The notes: generated by a model from the letters alone, not told the origin. 64,000 nucleotides of DNA from Schistosoma haematobium (GCF_000699445.3 NC_067199.1:31208402-31272401), one strand, 5' to 3'; positions 23,400 through 37,255 are shown, counted from the stretch's first letter. Translations and numbers: made by a program.

Positions 23400-24500
23400 T
23401 TACCAAGCCCTTATATTTCAGGTATCGTCAAACTTATTGGTTTTTATTGATGTGAAACTTTGGAGAGAAATATGCAACAAAGAGGATATACTATCTCTTC
23501 AGGAAGATCTAACTTGACTTCAAAGTTGGGTAGATGACAACGGATTCCCTTTTAACGCTTCAAAGTGTAAAGTAGTTCATCTGAGACATGTTGCAGACCA
23601 CAGCTACAACTACGGCAACTCCCCTCTAGAAGTATCTCAAGTTGTAAAAGATGTAGGAGTGCTGGTCTTACGATTTGAAGTCTTACGTTAACTGTGATAA
23701 AAATTCCTTTCGAGTAAACCTCGTACTGGTAAGAATGGAGTGCATTTATGGCTAGTTCAACGGAAGAACTTTCAACGTAATCTTCAACAGTTTGATTCGT
23801 CCCGAAAACATACGAAAGCATAGTATGTCCTACTCACTCCAAAAGCATAATGACACTCTGGAACGCATCCAATGGTGAGCCACGAAATCAGTTCGGGGAC
23901 TCAAATTCAAGCCTTCAACCACTAAATCTTTACCCATTAGAGTTTAGGCGTTTTAGAGATGATCTTCTAATGGATTACAGCAGCCTTAGCACTTCTGGAC
24001 GTCCCCTTGAACGCCTGCTTAAGTTTAGCTCCAACACAAAACTAAAGTGTAACACCCAGAAATTGGAGACAACAAAACAGAAAGGACTGTAGATACAATT
24101 TCTGCTCCTAAAGAGTAGTCAAATGCTGTAATTCGCTGCCGGCTGAGATAGTCCAAAAGAATTCCCAGGAGTGTTTTAAGAGGAAAATTGACATATTCTT
24201 AAGGACTATGGATAGTATCTTAGTATGATTTAACAATTTCTTTTTCCACTTCTTTCGCTAACATACCTAGTTTCCTGCCTGGAGGTATTGATGATCCACT
24301 GCTACTAGATACGGAAGCCCGTTAAGCGAAAGCTTCTTCGATTCCATCTACAACCATTTGAACCATTTTATCATGAAGGGCAATAACTGCAGACGAAGGC
24401 TCAGAGTGTAAAAGTGGCTCTCCAGAAATGGTTCTGAAGTATAGCTGTTGCAACTGTAGTATTATTTTATGTATGGTTTGTGTTATATCTCAATACTTGA
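23400..24500 (+). pseudogene. Decayed CR1-like non-LTR element (RT C-terminal half and 3' UTR)
   Basis: Ordered remnants: LLVFIDVKLWREICNKED near 23430 (family VFADDVKLWREI, so the FADD catalytic box is damaged), LSLQEDLT...LQSWVDDNG, FNASKCKVVHLRHVADHSY near 23555, SPLEVSQVVKDVGVLV, NDTLERIQWRATKSVRGLK near 23850, STSGRPLERLLKFSSNTKL near 23990, then a decayed C-terminus. The 3' UTR probably runs to about 24500. Several stops; non-functional. Confidence 0.78.
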
Positions 24501-25371
24501 GGTTCATAATCGGAGATCAAAAGTGTCAGTATAAATCCGTACATATAACAGCAGAAACATAATCTCCAAGCATTGATGGTGAGGGTGATAACTTCAATCC
24601 ACCCGTGTTTGTGGGGGCAGAACATTTTGTACGTATCAGGCTCTTTATGACTGAGAATTAGTCAATCAACCTGTGATATAGATCGTCTCCCTACACCCAC
24701 CACTCAGACTCATGTTTCCAATTTTATGCTGGATTAGCTGTTCTACTAAGACAAACTATAACGTGCTAACTCGGACTTTTACACTAGGATTGTGTGGCTG
24801 GAATCGGATGGACGAAAAAAGAAAGAAAAAAACAGACAGTAAAAGATATAGTCATTTGTGTTCTTAACACTTCACCCTCTATATGCACACTCCCTCCTAA
24901 TAAACCGCTTTCCTTGTACCAACCTTGACTTCCCTTCCTTCATGTGGGCTTACTCCAACTTGTTAAACATCACAACTTACTGTTCTTCATTAGTACATTC
25001 TCTTATATGGAGCCTCTGACTTCATTTCACTCTAACGAGAGATAATACGAATTTATTCTAATTTATTATACCTCTGTCCGTTCTACTACACACTGTTAAG
25101 CAACGTTTGGCTTTCATATCCAAGTGTCTTGCTGCTCTTCTGTTTCTCTTTTTTTTCTTCAGAAATTCGCTCTGAGGGCTATGGAACTCCTGACGTCTGG
25201 AACAAACTTGACCTACGCGTCTCCTCAAGGTTGTAGTTTACAGCAAGCTTTCCACGAGTCTACCTTACAACAGCTATAAACCTAATAAGTTGGGAAGCAC
25301 GCTGTGAGCCAACAAATGTAATTTGTAGATCATGCCTGCAAAAATGGCGTGTACTTGCTCATGCAGAAATA

Positions 25372-25405
<34 letters not shown>

Positions 25406-28400
25406 GTAGGATAATATATTTAATGTGAATAAAGACAGGTTATGTAGAATGATCACGTCTGTGAGGCTGAGCCATGTCATCCGACTGAGTTGACATTCCC
25501 GCGTTCAACAATGTCGGTCTTCTCTCCGTACTAAATGTCGAATATATATTTTCCCAGTTATATCACCTGGTTTGAACATGTTGTGGTTAGGACCAATACC
25601 ACTTCAAATAATCCTTTCCGATACTCTTAAATGTAGAGTTATTGTTTCAACTATTTTATCCACACATCCAGTTAGAGCTTTAGCACTAGATGGAACTGTT
25701 ATTATTTTCTTCAATTGCAATTGTGATTGTTTTAAGGTTCCAACCGATATATGTGGTTATTACGAACCAGATTTATTTTATAATCTCAGCACTAATCTCG
25801 GAGTTCTTCTTCAGTATTTTCACTGGTTCGGCAGTTGCCCTTGGAACTGACCTTTCGATCTACCCAAAATAAGTAGGATGGTGTTTCTGATTAACTTGAA
25901 AACCTCTTTTTCTTTTAAATAGTGATGATTCTGTGCCTGTTGTCTTGTTATTTACCAGATGCCTTGCGTATCGGACTGTTTAAGCTTAGTGATCAACTCT
26001 GAGATCTATGTATCCTAGTAGTGCTAATCTGTTAGATAATTCCGCAAAATTTATGTGTAAAATATTTTAATCCGAACCATATCCTACCCAACCAGTGTAT
26101 TTTGAATTATTCTACGAGAAAGGATGAGTATCTACTGTACATAATTCAAACTACTTCAACTTTTTTAAAACCATACTAATCAGAACACTTCTGGTGGGGA
26201 ATTCCTGAATTAAACGGTAGCCAGTGTATACGTATATGGGGTTAATAACTAATAACGATGATCTAATGTGTATTTAAGAGTGTAAGCGGATCAATACTAT
26301 CCATATTTCTCCAAAATGTTTTATTTGATTGAATTTTAGTTTTGAAATTTTCTCCTTGTGTTGCATGTGTTAGTTTTAACTCAGGACGTCCGTAGTCATA
26401 TTTTTCGATCATTTTGGAAAAAACATCTACTGACTGACTTCGGTCAGGCCTTGCTTTCATTAGTGCGTGATCCCAGATAGTTGACCATAAGGACTTGGTT
26501 GGTCAAACTCTACATGGCAGCTACGGGTTACTGATTAAATGTTTTCCTTGATTGCCCGCTTGAAAAGTTTGTAGTTTGATGTGATTCCTGGAAACAGATT
26601 TTTGATTCACCTTGTCTAGTATGCTCCTTTCGATTCTCAGGTACTTGAAAGATTTGTGTATTACTCATTCCTTGCAGTACAGTGCATGATTTCGCATCAG
26701 GGGATCTTTGACTGTGTGTTGGGTGATCGTGATTGTTGAAATATATTGAATTTTAGACATAAACTTTCCTAAAAATATTATGGCACCGCATCAGCTACGC
26801 TTGGAATTCCAGTTTTGATGTAGTCGCTGATTGTGACTCGAATAGTTTCCTCATCCTGTAAGCAAGAACGCAGTTGTTTGGTTCAATCGAATAAATCTTT
26901 GTTTTATTGGGTCATCCTTCGTGTTCATATCAAACGTGAGCGACTCTCCTATTAAAATGTACGAATCGGCAAAAAAGTCCCAACTGCTATCTGTATAGAA
27001 AATCAAAAAATGGTCACCTAAAATCAATACGAACGTACATCAATCTATGAACTGTTGTTTACGTACAACACTGTAAATCCATTGAGCAGAGAGCGTCAGC
27101 AACAACTTATGCAAACAGAGAAAATACTAACCGCTAGCTGAACATGAAATTAGACGAAAACGCTGAAGTTCGATATAAAATAATGTGCATAAATCCTTAA
27201 CCTTCATCTTGAGGAAAACTTTGGCTTTAAATTATCAAAGGAAGATGGAGACAAACGAAAAACACCTTCCTCCAGGAACTGGAGGCAAACATAAAGGTTG
27301 CAAAAAACAAATAACAGCAACTGAGGCAGAGACTTTAACAGCTGAAACTTCCATCTCGGAGCTGCTTATTCAGAAGTAGTGACTACCGACAATGTCACAT
27401 ACTTCGTTCCCTCTAAATCAAGGGTAGAAAACGCTGACTAGTCTCGGTACAGAACTTCTTCATATCATGAAAACTCTTGCGAACTGCATGACTGAGGAAA
27501 AATATTAGGGTGATCAACCGTCTTATCACTTTTCAAGTGATCCGGAAGCTCCAGGCAAATAAATTATGACGGTTATCAGATCTTTCCTGCTGATGGGTTC
27601 CTCTCGTTCTACTGATAGAAGAAACCAGATTACTAGTAAATAGGCGCTCATTTAGATCGTAGACGGTTCAGTGAATCGCGACGTTTTCTTTTCAAACACA
27701 CAAAGCTTTTAAGTATTCTATATGAAGTATTAGGAAATATAGTGCCTATGTGAAATGAGGAAATGAATGAATACTTGAGCTATAATGTCCTGATATTTAC
27801 TTAGATGTTTGCACGCAACTCTTAACCAACCAACCTAAGTTTTTACAGATTTGATATACACTTGATACAGTCGCAGCGATACACCAGAACTTTCTTACCA
27901 ATACTACTTTTCCCCATGTTTTTTTAAAAACTGAACACATTTTATTGCAACTGTAAATCTAATAAACTGCGTCTCCAGGGAACCTGAATAAAACTGGCTA
28001 CAATAGATTTGATTAGTATGGTCACTGGAGAATAAAATTGAACATCAAAGTAGTATATTAATCGGAGTTCCGTGATAAAATTTTAAACGCTGCTTTACAT
28101 TTGCTTCCACAATTTACGGTAAGTCACCAACAAAGTTACAGTATTTTACCAGAGATTTTAGAATGAACATAAAACAATCAAGTGAGGCTACCATTGAATT
28201 GTTCGATTTTCTGATAGTTATTTGGCCTTACCATTGCCAACAGTGTTTAAAAGTATGGGGGCTTGCTTTTGAGTATGTTGGAGCCGTAAAAATTCATTTG
28301 ATCCTATTTATAGCTATTTTGTATGTACCGACACGTCTAGCAATTAATCTTCATAAATCTAAGTATAAGATGTCTTGTAATCCCAGTAGTACAGTGTTAA

Positions 28401-29880
28401 ATGAGTTCACCAGTTACGCACTATTTGGCTCAGCTATCACAAAACACAACAGCCTGTCGACAACAGTGGTACTAATGTAGTAGATGCAAATATTATTCAT
28501 AAAAACGCTTTGACCGTGCTTTTCCCAACTAACACGGTCAACAGTTTGTACTAAAACCTTATACAAATACATTATCGTCACATGAAAATTAAAGTGAATT
28601 GGATTTACACATACCCTGACGCAGAGAGGTACAAAAAGTTCCCAGAACTTGTATTTTCTACGCAATACTTATATCTATGCAAATTTGCTTATCTTACTAG
28701 TCACTTTGAAATATATGTCAGCTGGTCAAGCTTTGGTCCGTCTTTTAGAGTATAATATTCTCAAAACACTTTACATGAGGTTCTCGAGTATCACCTTTTT
28801 AGAACATGGCTAACCGTATCATGTCCTGACCTAAATATACTACACGATACTAATCCCGGATAACTTAATCACAGAAATAACCATCTGTGATAGAAGCAAT
28901 CTAAAGTCAGACTTCAAAAAAATTCGAGTTGTTTCAATAGTCTGTGTTGAAATCTAAATTCCAACATCCCAGATTGTTTTGAATAATGTTCTAAGCCAAG
29001 CTACGCCCATGTACTGTAAAAGCACTTTTGTGTTATGTAATTTGGCCTTAGATAAGGCAAAGTACATGATTTTTTGCCTGAACTCTCCATCTTATCTTCA
29101 TATCTCACTTGAATAACCACATGATGGAGATTGCTGGTGTGGTGACTGGAGCAACAGGGATGGTTAGTAGAGTGATCCGTCACAGGATTCAAAGATTTGC
29201 CATCGAGAATGAGGAAAGAGGGGGGGGGCAGAAGGAGTAAGTTTTATCATGTGCTAGGCCTGATGCTATTGCATTTCTTTGGAATTCAACTATATTCGGA
29301 TAATGGTCCGTCTTAAAATAATTTGCGTTCAGAATGTTTGAAACAACATGTCTGGAAGTGCAAAAATTGCCCTCAAGGGAGTTACCTCGAAGACAGTCAG
29401 GGAAAGTATATTTTAACTCTGAGCAAACGCCGTCACTAGGCGAGTCACTCTGATCTGACTGCTCTAACTATAACGAAGTTATTGTCGATATCTCTAGGAG
29501 TAGTGAAAAAGATAGACTAAACGTCTACTTTATCCAGGCAATAAATATTTTACTTCATCTAATACAAGAATGTATGGAAACGAAAGTCTGTGGTCTGGTA
29601 ATGTTTATTGAAACACAACTTTTTAAATTAGTTTATTGGACATAGCAAGAAATTCATGGATCCTTGTTTAACGTTACCGGTGGTTGTGCTACTGAGTTTA
29701 GCGGGGATTAGGAAGTATTCGTTTCTCTGTCACAAGTTTACCTCATATGTAGCTAAGGTAATTTTAAGTATATACGTATTTTTATTCGAAATTTATGTGA
29801 AAAGGCCATCTACCACAGATTAGATTTGTCCTGTCATCTACAAATTATTGAATTACGTGTATTTTTTCCGTTGAGATCAA
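24501..29880. other. Gene-poor region
   Basis: No protein family recognised on either strand. Contains an ATT microsatellite (25372-25405), a G run near 29220 and unconvincing frames (25572-25872, 26263-26460 minus, 27185-27379, 28163-28480). Distal exons of the zinc-finger gene could lie here but none was found. Confidence 0.4.
25372..25405. repeat. (ATT)n microsatellite
   Basis: Eleven or so uninterrupted ATT units. Confidence 0.95.
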
Positions 29881-29881
29881 A

Positions 29882-29907
29882 AAAGCTGTCCAATATTGGA
29901 CAGCTTT
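29882..29907. repeat. 26-bp perfect palindrome
   Basis: AAAGCTGTCCAAT followed at once by its exact reverse complement, no spacer. It would extrude as a 13-bp hairpin. No neighbouring element explains it. Confidence 0.9.
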
Positions 29908-32900
29908 ATTGACAAATATTTGTCTCTAATTACGTCTTTCTAAATAAAAAAATGCGAAATGAAATATTTTTATCACTTTGATATCGTCTTCCGTCACAAT
30001 TTTTTGTTCCGGTTATTTCTAATTAGCAAGGGTCACTATACTAAAAGTAAAACCGAGTAGTTAATGGCCACAGAAAAAAAGTATAAATATAAGTTTTCGT
30101 TTCATCTATAGCCGTATTATATGTGGGACTTTTATGTTTTGTCTGTCAGGTAGTATGGTTTTAGGGCTTAAAGTCGCAAGCTCAATTATGCGGTGTTAAG
30201 TAACATGAGGCGCACCATTTTTATAACAGTAGGTCTACTGAGATAATTGTTTCAGCAAAGTAGATAGGTACACTGCTGTCTTGTGCCATTATAGGTGTAA
30301 CTGAGTCAGGAAGTGTGGGTGCTTTTGTTCCTGTTGGAGCCACACTGTATGTTTAATGATAATCCGCCAAAATTGAAGTAGCCATGTGAGGTTGTGAACC
30401 TGTGACCTATTGGTTTGAAAGTGTAGCAACTGATAGCGACTATTTTTTTTACTCATTTATTTAGGCATTAACTGTTGAACTACTCATTAAGCTCTCCGTC
30501 ACTGAACAGACCGGATTCATGCTGTGTTGGCTTTCGAATTCATATTAATTTTGAAGTTAACCACACGAATTGTTTCTGCATTAAATATTGGCTTTTATAA
30601 CCAGTCGCTATTATCAATCTGCTTTGTTTTGCTTATATTTGTTTCAGTTCTTAAAATATTTACAGTAGACATTGTTACCATATGTTCACATCTCTATGGT
30701 TAAGCTGCTTAATTACAACCGCTCAACATTACCGTTTTCTTTAACTTCTCAGTCGTAGACCGATTGTGTTAATAAGTATGCTCCAAAGATCCCTGTTGTT
30801 TTACTTTTGTACTGGATTATTGGTTCATTAACGCCAATACGGTTAAATCTGTTGTAGACTATGAGGGACAATATATGCTAATGCACTAAGTAATTCTGGC
30901 AAGACTAACTTCTGGTCGAACCAACGAAATTAAAGATAGAGAGTCTGGGATTTCGACACGAAGTTCACCCATATATATGTTTAAATGGGATTTCGGCATT
31001 GTAACTGATGTCAGTTCATAATTAAAACCCTTATTCTAATTCCTAACACTGACTACAAATTCTAATCCTTATTCCCCATACTAATTTCTAACCCTCTTTT
31101 AACCCTAGTGAGTAGGTGGGATTTATCAAGGTCACTTTTGGGTCTCCTAAGGGTCATCCGTGAATCATAGTTTTATCATACTCCTTAATATTATCTTATA
31201 TTCAAACGTTCGCATGGCTATCTACAGTACGTAATACACTTCTTAAAACTGACGTGGAAAGATTGGTCACTATTACGAAGCGGCAAAAACTGTAGTTATT
31301 GTAGGGGTTATTTAAATGAGATTTAATATATGGAGTTAACTATATATTCACGCAAACATGTATTAACCAAGGTAGTACAAATTTATGTTACTGAACCACC
31401 ACCTATTTCAATAGAATACCCAACAGTAATTAGTTATTAATTCTTTGTTTTAAGGTAATCGTGATATGTAGTCTCAGTCTATCCCAATGGTGTAGATACG
31501 TTTACTGAGTATTCTGCTTTAAATTCACAACGCGTTGTTTTGGTCTTGTCTTACTATTCGCTCCTTTACCGTGCAGTTTAGAGACTTGGTAAATTTAATC
31601 TTTAAACCCTTGTATTAGGTTGTAAATTAATTGATGGATTTCATTCGTTAGTTAACAATGCTTTTGGTTAACATCTATAATTAATCAGTTTAATGGTAGT
31701 CGGGCCCAGTGGTTTACAACAGTGTTAGAAGTTTCTTAATTCGATTCGGTGCTACCAATCCATTGTATGCTCAACTGTTATTCATGGTGCTTTGAAATTT
31801 GAAATTGAACGATAGTTTCCCAGGTTCGCTGCAGTGGAAAAGTACAAAAGGTCTACTGTACATCCTGTTGACCGTTGACTCGATTCCCGTAAAGGCTCTG
31901 GGTTTCCGTTCATAAAGTCATTTTTATATTTTTGTCTTAAAATTCTCAAATGTCTACTTGTATCCGGCTTTTATCCTGTCTAAATATGTTTAGTTAGTGC
32001 CCTTTTGTAAATAAAATGTAGTACTTTGGACTATTTTTCGTATGAAACTTAATTTGAAGTGTTTCATCCACATTTTTATTTTTATTGGTTCCTTATACAG
32101 CTTTTACAAAAGTGATATTTTCAGTGAAGCATCTTTTCGATTTTTTTCTCCGGTAGCACTCCATCCCCTGAATTAGTTCTTCAAATTCTCCAAGTCGCTT
32201 ATTACTTTAAAGCAAGTAACATTATTGCTTGAAATAACCATCAGTCGGTCATCATCAACATAAAGCCTGGCACGAATGTGCTTTGCCCAAAGTTGTCATA
32301 CTATATAAGCACGATGAAATGAAACTAACTGAACGAACGGCAGAAATGATTTAAATAATGTTTGAGTATTGAAAATCTGGTTAAAAAAGACGGTAGAACA
32401 GTATGTATGAGAGGGAACTAGAGTTTTAAAGATCAAGATAATAAGGAGTAATGTCATTTGTGTCATTGTGACTGATTCTTAGCCGTTTCTTAGTCTTAAG
32501 CGAGTGATCTCAGTTATTTTTCTGACTCCAGGGTATTCTGCATCAACCAGCATGATTTAGATCAATAGTCAACAACGTTATGCATTGATAACATGTCATC
32601 CCCCTAGTTTTTTCTCTCATGTAGGTAGAGTGTTGTAAATATCTCGAAAGTAAACTCAGCTGCAGTGAGTTATCTGTTTTAAATGGTTGGAACTTAAGTT
32701 TATGCAGCTGCAACTGTGATACAAAGCCCAGTACTTGATTTTAGGTTTCAAGTCAAGCATAGTGAAGTCCTACCATGGTGATAACATGGTATCTCGACGG
32801 TATCCATTAATACTAGAATGTCCATTTATTACTACTTTTGCTGTTATTATCACTTTGTTGTGGTTAGTGTTGTTGACATTCTTTAATTGTATGTCATGTT

Positions 32901-34189
32901 AAGAATGTTTCGTTCTCACATTATTGGTTGTTTTTCTAATTATTGTTCACCCTTGCTCAGGTTTTCCGTCAATGTTCAAATGGTATTTAATGGACTATGC
33001 TGAACAACCTATGGAAAAAGTACATAATCAAGATAAAATGTGAGTTGTTTCCGTCTTTAATTATATATATGTTTTTCGTTTCTTTCCGATCATAAATCAT
33101 CTTACGATCACACTAAAACACTTAAAGAAATTCACTCTAACTTATTTGGCAAAACGTTATTATCCGTCTTATAATTAACTAAGCTGCATGGGTCTTTAAA
33201 TATTTGACGACTTGGGCACCCTAAACTTTCCATATTCAAATCATGAATATTCTGCAATGTAACAAACATTTTCACCGAGTTCTGTCCTATGACAGATCGA
33301 ATATAACTCAGTAACTAAGTATAAGTGAACTTAACTCTACACTTTGTATGAAGGCCAATGATACTACCTGTCTCCTCTAACCATAGTAGATGAATTCAAG
33401 TGAGTCTATCGTTCTTTATCGTTATTAGAGATCTATTAGCAATGTGTGAGCTGGTTTCTGTAACATGTAGCCTTCATGAAAGTTGGAACATCAGCTTCTT
33501 GTATATTTGTCAACAATACTTGATTATTTGACGTACTCAACATAGATTTTTCTTCCGTGGCATATAGATAATCATTGAAAATTAGTTCTAAATTTCCAAA
33601 GATAGTGGTATATTTCAGTTTCACTAGTCGTTATAAGCTTATTTGTTAGTCACTGGCAAAAATAAATTATGCACTTATTATAGGCAATATTCGTAGAAAT
33701 CTAAGAAATAAATTGGTATTTTTTATGCGGTTTGCTTGGTAAATGTCAGACTATGATGTGCCGTCCACAACCTATTTATTGTATTCATTTGCCACCGCTT
33801 GGCTTATTCGTTTATTTCATCCAATATTTATAGTTTCGCTCAACTAACTTGTTTCTTATTATTAACAAAGTAATAATTGATTATTGCAAGTACTGAAGGT
33901 AACTATGGTGGTAATTTAATGATTTTCACGGGAACTCATTATCACTCACTCAGTCATGAGCAGTGTAGAACCTAGCTTAAATGTACATCAGTTTAAGCTG
34001 CCACAGCATATCAGTGCAGTAAGATCAAATTAACATGATGAATACTGGAGTTGTAGAAATAGCAGCGAGATTAAAAAGACCGAACATGTAATATAATTTA
34101 AGAGTAAAGAATGAATTCACAAAATAAAATGTGTAAAATTACTTCGAAACTCAAAATCTACTTATAGAAAAAGAGAGTGAATGGATCTG
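29908..34189. other. Gene-poor region
   Basis: No family recognised. One exon-like block at 32961-33039 is listed separately. Possible upstream intron of the zinc-finger gene. Confidence 0.4.
32961..33039 (+). CDS. Exon-like block, possible upstream exon of the zinc-finger gene
   Basis: Acceptor CCCTTGCTCAG ends at 32960 and a strong donor GTGAGT starts at 33040. One frame is open throughout (MFKWYLMDYAEQPMEKVHNQ) with an internal ATG. It ends in phase 2 and so cannot join directly to 36663, where it would create a stop; another exon would have to intervene. Speculative. Confidence 0.2.
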
Positions 34190-34440
34190 TATCATTGGGA
34201 CCGACTCTGAATCATGCCTCCAACCATTGATCATGATAATTAAGAGGACCTCGATCGAGTAGTCTGCACACACCAACATGGCTCGGTTTAACAACCAACA
34301 GATTCATGAGTTGATTCCATATTTTGATTCGACCGTCCCTAGCTTTCTTCCACCTAATCTTACTCCAGACGATATTCCGCATCTAGGGAAGTGGTGGTTA
34401 GGTATACGTAACACATGCTCCAACCACCTTATTCGATAAA
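34190..34440 (-). mobile_element. RTE-like RT C-terminal fragment, inverted half
   Basis: Minus-strand product reads RWLEHVLRIPNHHFPRCGIS, then KPSHVG and YHDQWLEA, matching RLRWLGHVLRMPEHRLPRR, LSHVG and YRNQWLETL of the element at 5360-5942. Sense-strand sequence of the same family follows at 34500. Confidence 0.75.
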
Positions 34441-34499
34441 GATTTTACTACTTAATTAACCGATTTATCGTCTCTGGCTAGTACCCCGTGTTTAACGTT

Positions 34500-34832
34500 A
34501 GCAATGCTCACTCAGATTTCCTAGTGGGGGTCCGCGTGATTATCGCAATCAGTGGTTAGAGACTTTGGGTGACATGGCTTACAATCGTCTACAATAGATC
34601 AAGTGCATTCACTCTTTGTCTTCCTTTAGTTTCTGAATCCCGAAATCTCCTTATGAATTTTTGTTTCGTTTTTTCTACACTTAATGTTTCCTATTACTAC
34701 TGGTACTGTTACTACTTCTACTGTTCTGGGATTTATCTTGTTAATTTTGTCTCTGTCCTAATGTGGCGTGGTAACTTAAACCGACACACACATAGGTTAG
34801 GTTCCACCTTTCACACGACTGGCTGACTGATT
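34500..34832 (+). mobile_element. RTE-like element 3' end, sense half
   Basis: Reads GPRDYRNQWLETLGDMAYNR, a stop, then the family 3' UTR ending near GGCTGACTGATTAATC. It overlaps the inverted half at 34190-34440 by about a dozen codons, so the two form one 5'-inverted insertion. Confidence 0.8.
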
Positions 34833-36175
34833 AATCACTTGATGGTGCCCAGGATATGGGGATTATGGTTGTGTGATATCTATGATCGAATATTAGTAAC
34901 CTACAAATGTCAATCAGTCAAACGCAATGCAGAACATGGTACGTGTATACATCGGTTAAATTTGTCACACCCCATTAACACATCGGAATAAAGTGGTCAT
35001 CTAATTTTAAAGACCACGTTTCACAGTCATGAAATAAAGGGATTGAGTATCACTTTTGTTGATGTGTACCGTTTTGCAGAATACGAACCATACACTAATT
35101 ACCTGTCATCATATATTTTATAAAACGTTAAATAACTTGTGCAATACAAGAAAATTTTGCCATTGTTTATACAGAGATTAGCGTTTGAACTGTATAGTGA
35201 TTCTATTTCTATCTGTCATTCTGAAACTTTAAAGACGAAATATCACAATCACACCTGTTAAAAAATTAATCAGATAAAAAGTTGATCAAAATGATAGAAA
35301 TTGAGAATCATAGTATTCAAAAACAGATCTTGTTTTTATTTGAGGGCGTCAAGTGATATTTTGAGCATTAGCAGTGATTTCCGAGTATCTTGTCTTAAAC
35401 GTGTGTGTTATTTATTGCGATAGAGTAGAATGACTGAAAACAGTTCAGGGCAATCAACATGATTAGCCAAATCAAAATGATATGTACACTGACTAAACAA
35501 CTTACCAGCGTTGCCATAGTCAGCTCAACTTAGACCTTGTTATTCTTCCAACCACTTCATTTCTTGCCTACTACCTGAATGACTGCAGAAAATCAGAATC
35601 AATTAGGCGATTAGCAATCTTAGGCTAAAAGTAACTATTAAGTCTCTCACTGTGATCTGGTATTCTTCTATTGCACAGCGTTTCTTGAACACTTTACCCT
35701 ACTCCAATCATACCAAAATTAAAACACAGCGTAGACAGGAAAGTAATTATTTCCATGCAAAAAGGTGGTTTAAACTAAGTTCATATAGTAAGAAAATGTC
35801 ACTGTATATATAATTTTTTTACGTAAGGAGATTACAGAGTGTTTTCTGCTTATCCACTATCGCTGATTGGTTAGAAGTGGATTAGTCGGCGTGCTCCAAC
35901 GTGCTTCCTGTCTGTAGTATGTTTTAAACATAAGTACCTGAAATTTAACTACGCGATCTCAATTTCGTTGCTTACTAAACAAGATTTCTGCAATACCCCA
36001 TTTCTGGCCGGCTTCTTCCACGTAGATATGAAGGCTCGTATTTAAAATATTTTGGCAGTCGAAGTAGATTATTAGTTTAATGATTTATTTTTCTACATTA
36101 TATACTATTCAGGTTAAAAGCTGTGTTAAATGAATGTTCAGGTTTGAGAAAAGTAGTTCAAATGGAATCTGGGGA

Positions 36176-36215
<40 letters not shown>

Positions 36216-36662
36216 TAGTACATAGTTAATGTATAACATATGGCATTCATCTTTTTGATTTCATACATAAATCATTTATGATCTTCAAGAAACTAAACCA
36301 TACTTGTCAATATACAATGTCTCAACGAAATTAACTGTAATCTAGCATTTTCTATAACCGTGATTTTGAAACAGTCATGGTTTTCAATTAACAATAGCGC
36401 AGACGTTTGCAAATATTCTTTTTGATTATGCTTAGTTTTTGAAGGACGGAATGACGATTTTTATACGATAAAAAAGACTCGTTCTTAATGCAAAGCCTTA
36501 CAATTGTTTTCACTAATTCAATATATTTGGTCCATATGTACTCCATTCCCTTACTTAAGTATGAAGGTTAGGACTAGCCAAACCTATCCTTCTCTTTGCA
36601 CTTATTTTTCTGCAAATGTAACCCTTACGACTATGGTTCGCGCTTCCTTCTTTTGTTTACAG
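34833..36662. other. Intergenic or intron, no gene recognised
   Basis: AT-rich, with an ATT microsatellite at 36176-36216. Ends in a strong acceptor (CTTCCTTCTTTTGTTTACAG, ending 36662). Confidence 0.45.
36176..36216. repeat. (ATT)n microsatellite
   Basis: Thirteen or so uninterrupted ATT units. Confidence 0.95.
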
Positions 36663-37255
36663 GTGAGAAAAATATTACTACGGAACGACCTAACACTCCA
36701 TCAGTTATATATCTTTGTCGTATTTGTTCCGGTTTTCGAACAGATAATGAATCTTTAGTTGAAACTCACCTTATTGATAGACACCAGATTCAGATCAAAA
36801 TGTATTCAGAACTATGTTCATGTGATGACTCAAATGATTCCAATCATATTGGTCTGGAGTCAGTATTAACCACTGATAATTCAAACTTCGCTGCTTCCGA
36901 TACTAAAGAAGATCACACTTCAGACATTTTAAACACTTTGTATTGCCAAACATCTTATGCATCAAAATCTCCAACAAATGTAGATGAAGCTTCTCCTGTT
37001 ACCAACGATCTAAATTCAGTTGATTCAATCAGTCCCCCACAGTCACCAGTTTCTCCTGTTTTAAGAGAATTGAACTGCACACGTAAGAAGATTACGATCA
37101 CTTTAAACAGCTCACCACCACTACCTACAACGGCACCGAATGTTCCAGAACTTCAAAATCCGGAAAAACCTGTGGGTATATCCGGTGGGGACGATGAATC
37201 TACTTCATCTTTGGTATATGGGGCATTCTTATCCGCATCTAATTCACCGAAAGAT
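36663..37255 (+). CDS. Zinc-finger gene exon 1 of those seen
   Basis: Acceptor ends 36662; donor GTAAGT starts 37256. It begins with two bases of a split codon and encodes a C2H2-like finger (YLCRICSGFRTDNESLVETH, then LIDRH; C-x2-C-x13-H-x4-H), then 150 residues rich in Ser, Pro and Thr with SPPQSPVSPV, possible proline-directed phosphorylation sites. Confidence 0.85.

Noticed and set aside
26263..26460. 65-codon minus-strand frame
   Set aside because: Superficially coding-like but isolated, without splice context or any family I recognise.
28163..28480. 105-codon frame with HCQQC suggesting a zinc finger
   Set aside because: No histidine pair at finger spacing, poor donor context and hydrophobic continuation; not supportable as the missing upstream finger exon.
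31020..31120. Runs of CTAACCCT-like sequence resembling telomeric repeat
   Set aside because: Units are irregular and too few; chance similarity in AT-rich DNA.
36596..36662. In-frame upstream extension of the first zinc-finger exon that happens to read TGEK
   Set aside because: The sequence is a pyrimidine-rich splice acceptor tract with no ATG; CKCNPYDYG is not a finger. Treated as intron.
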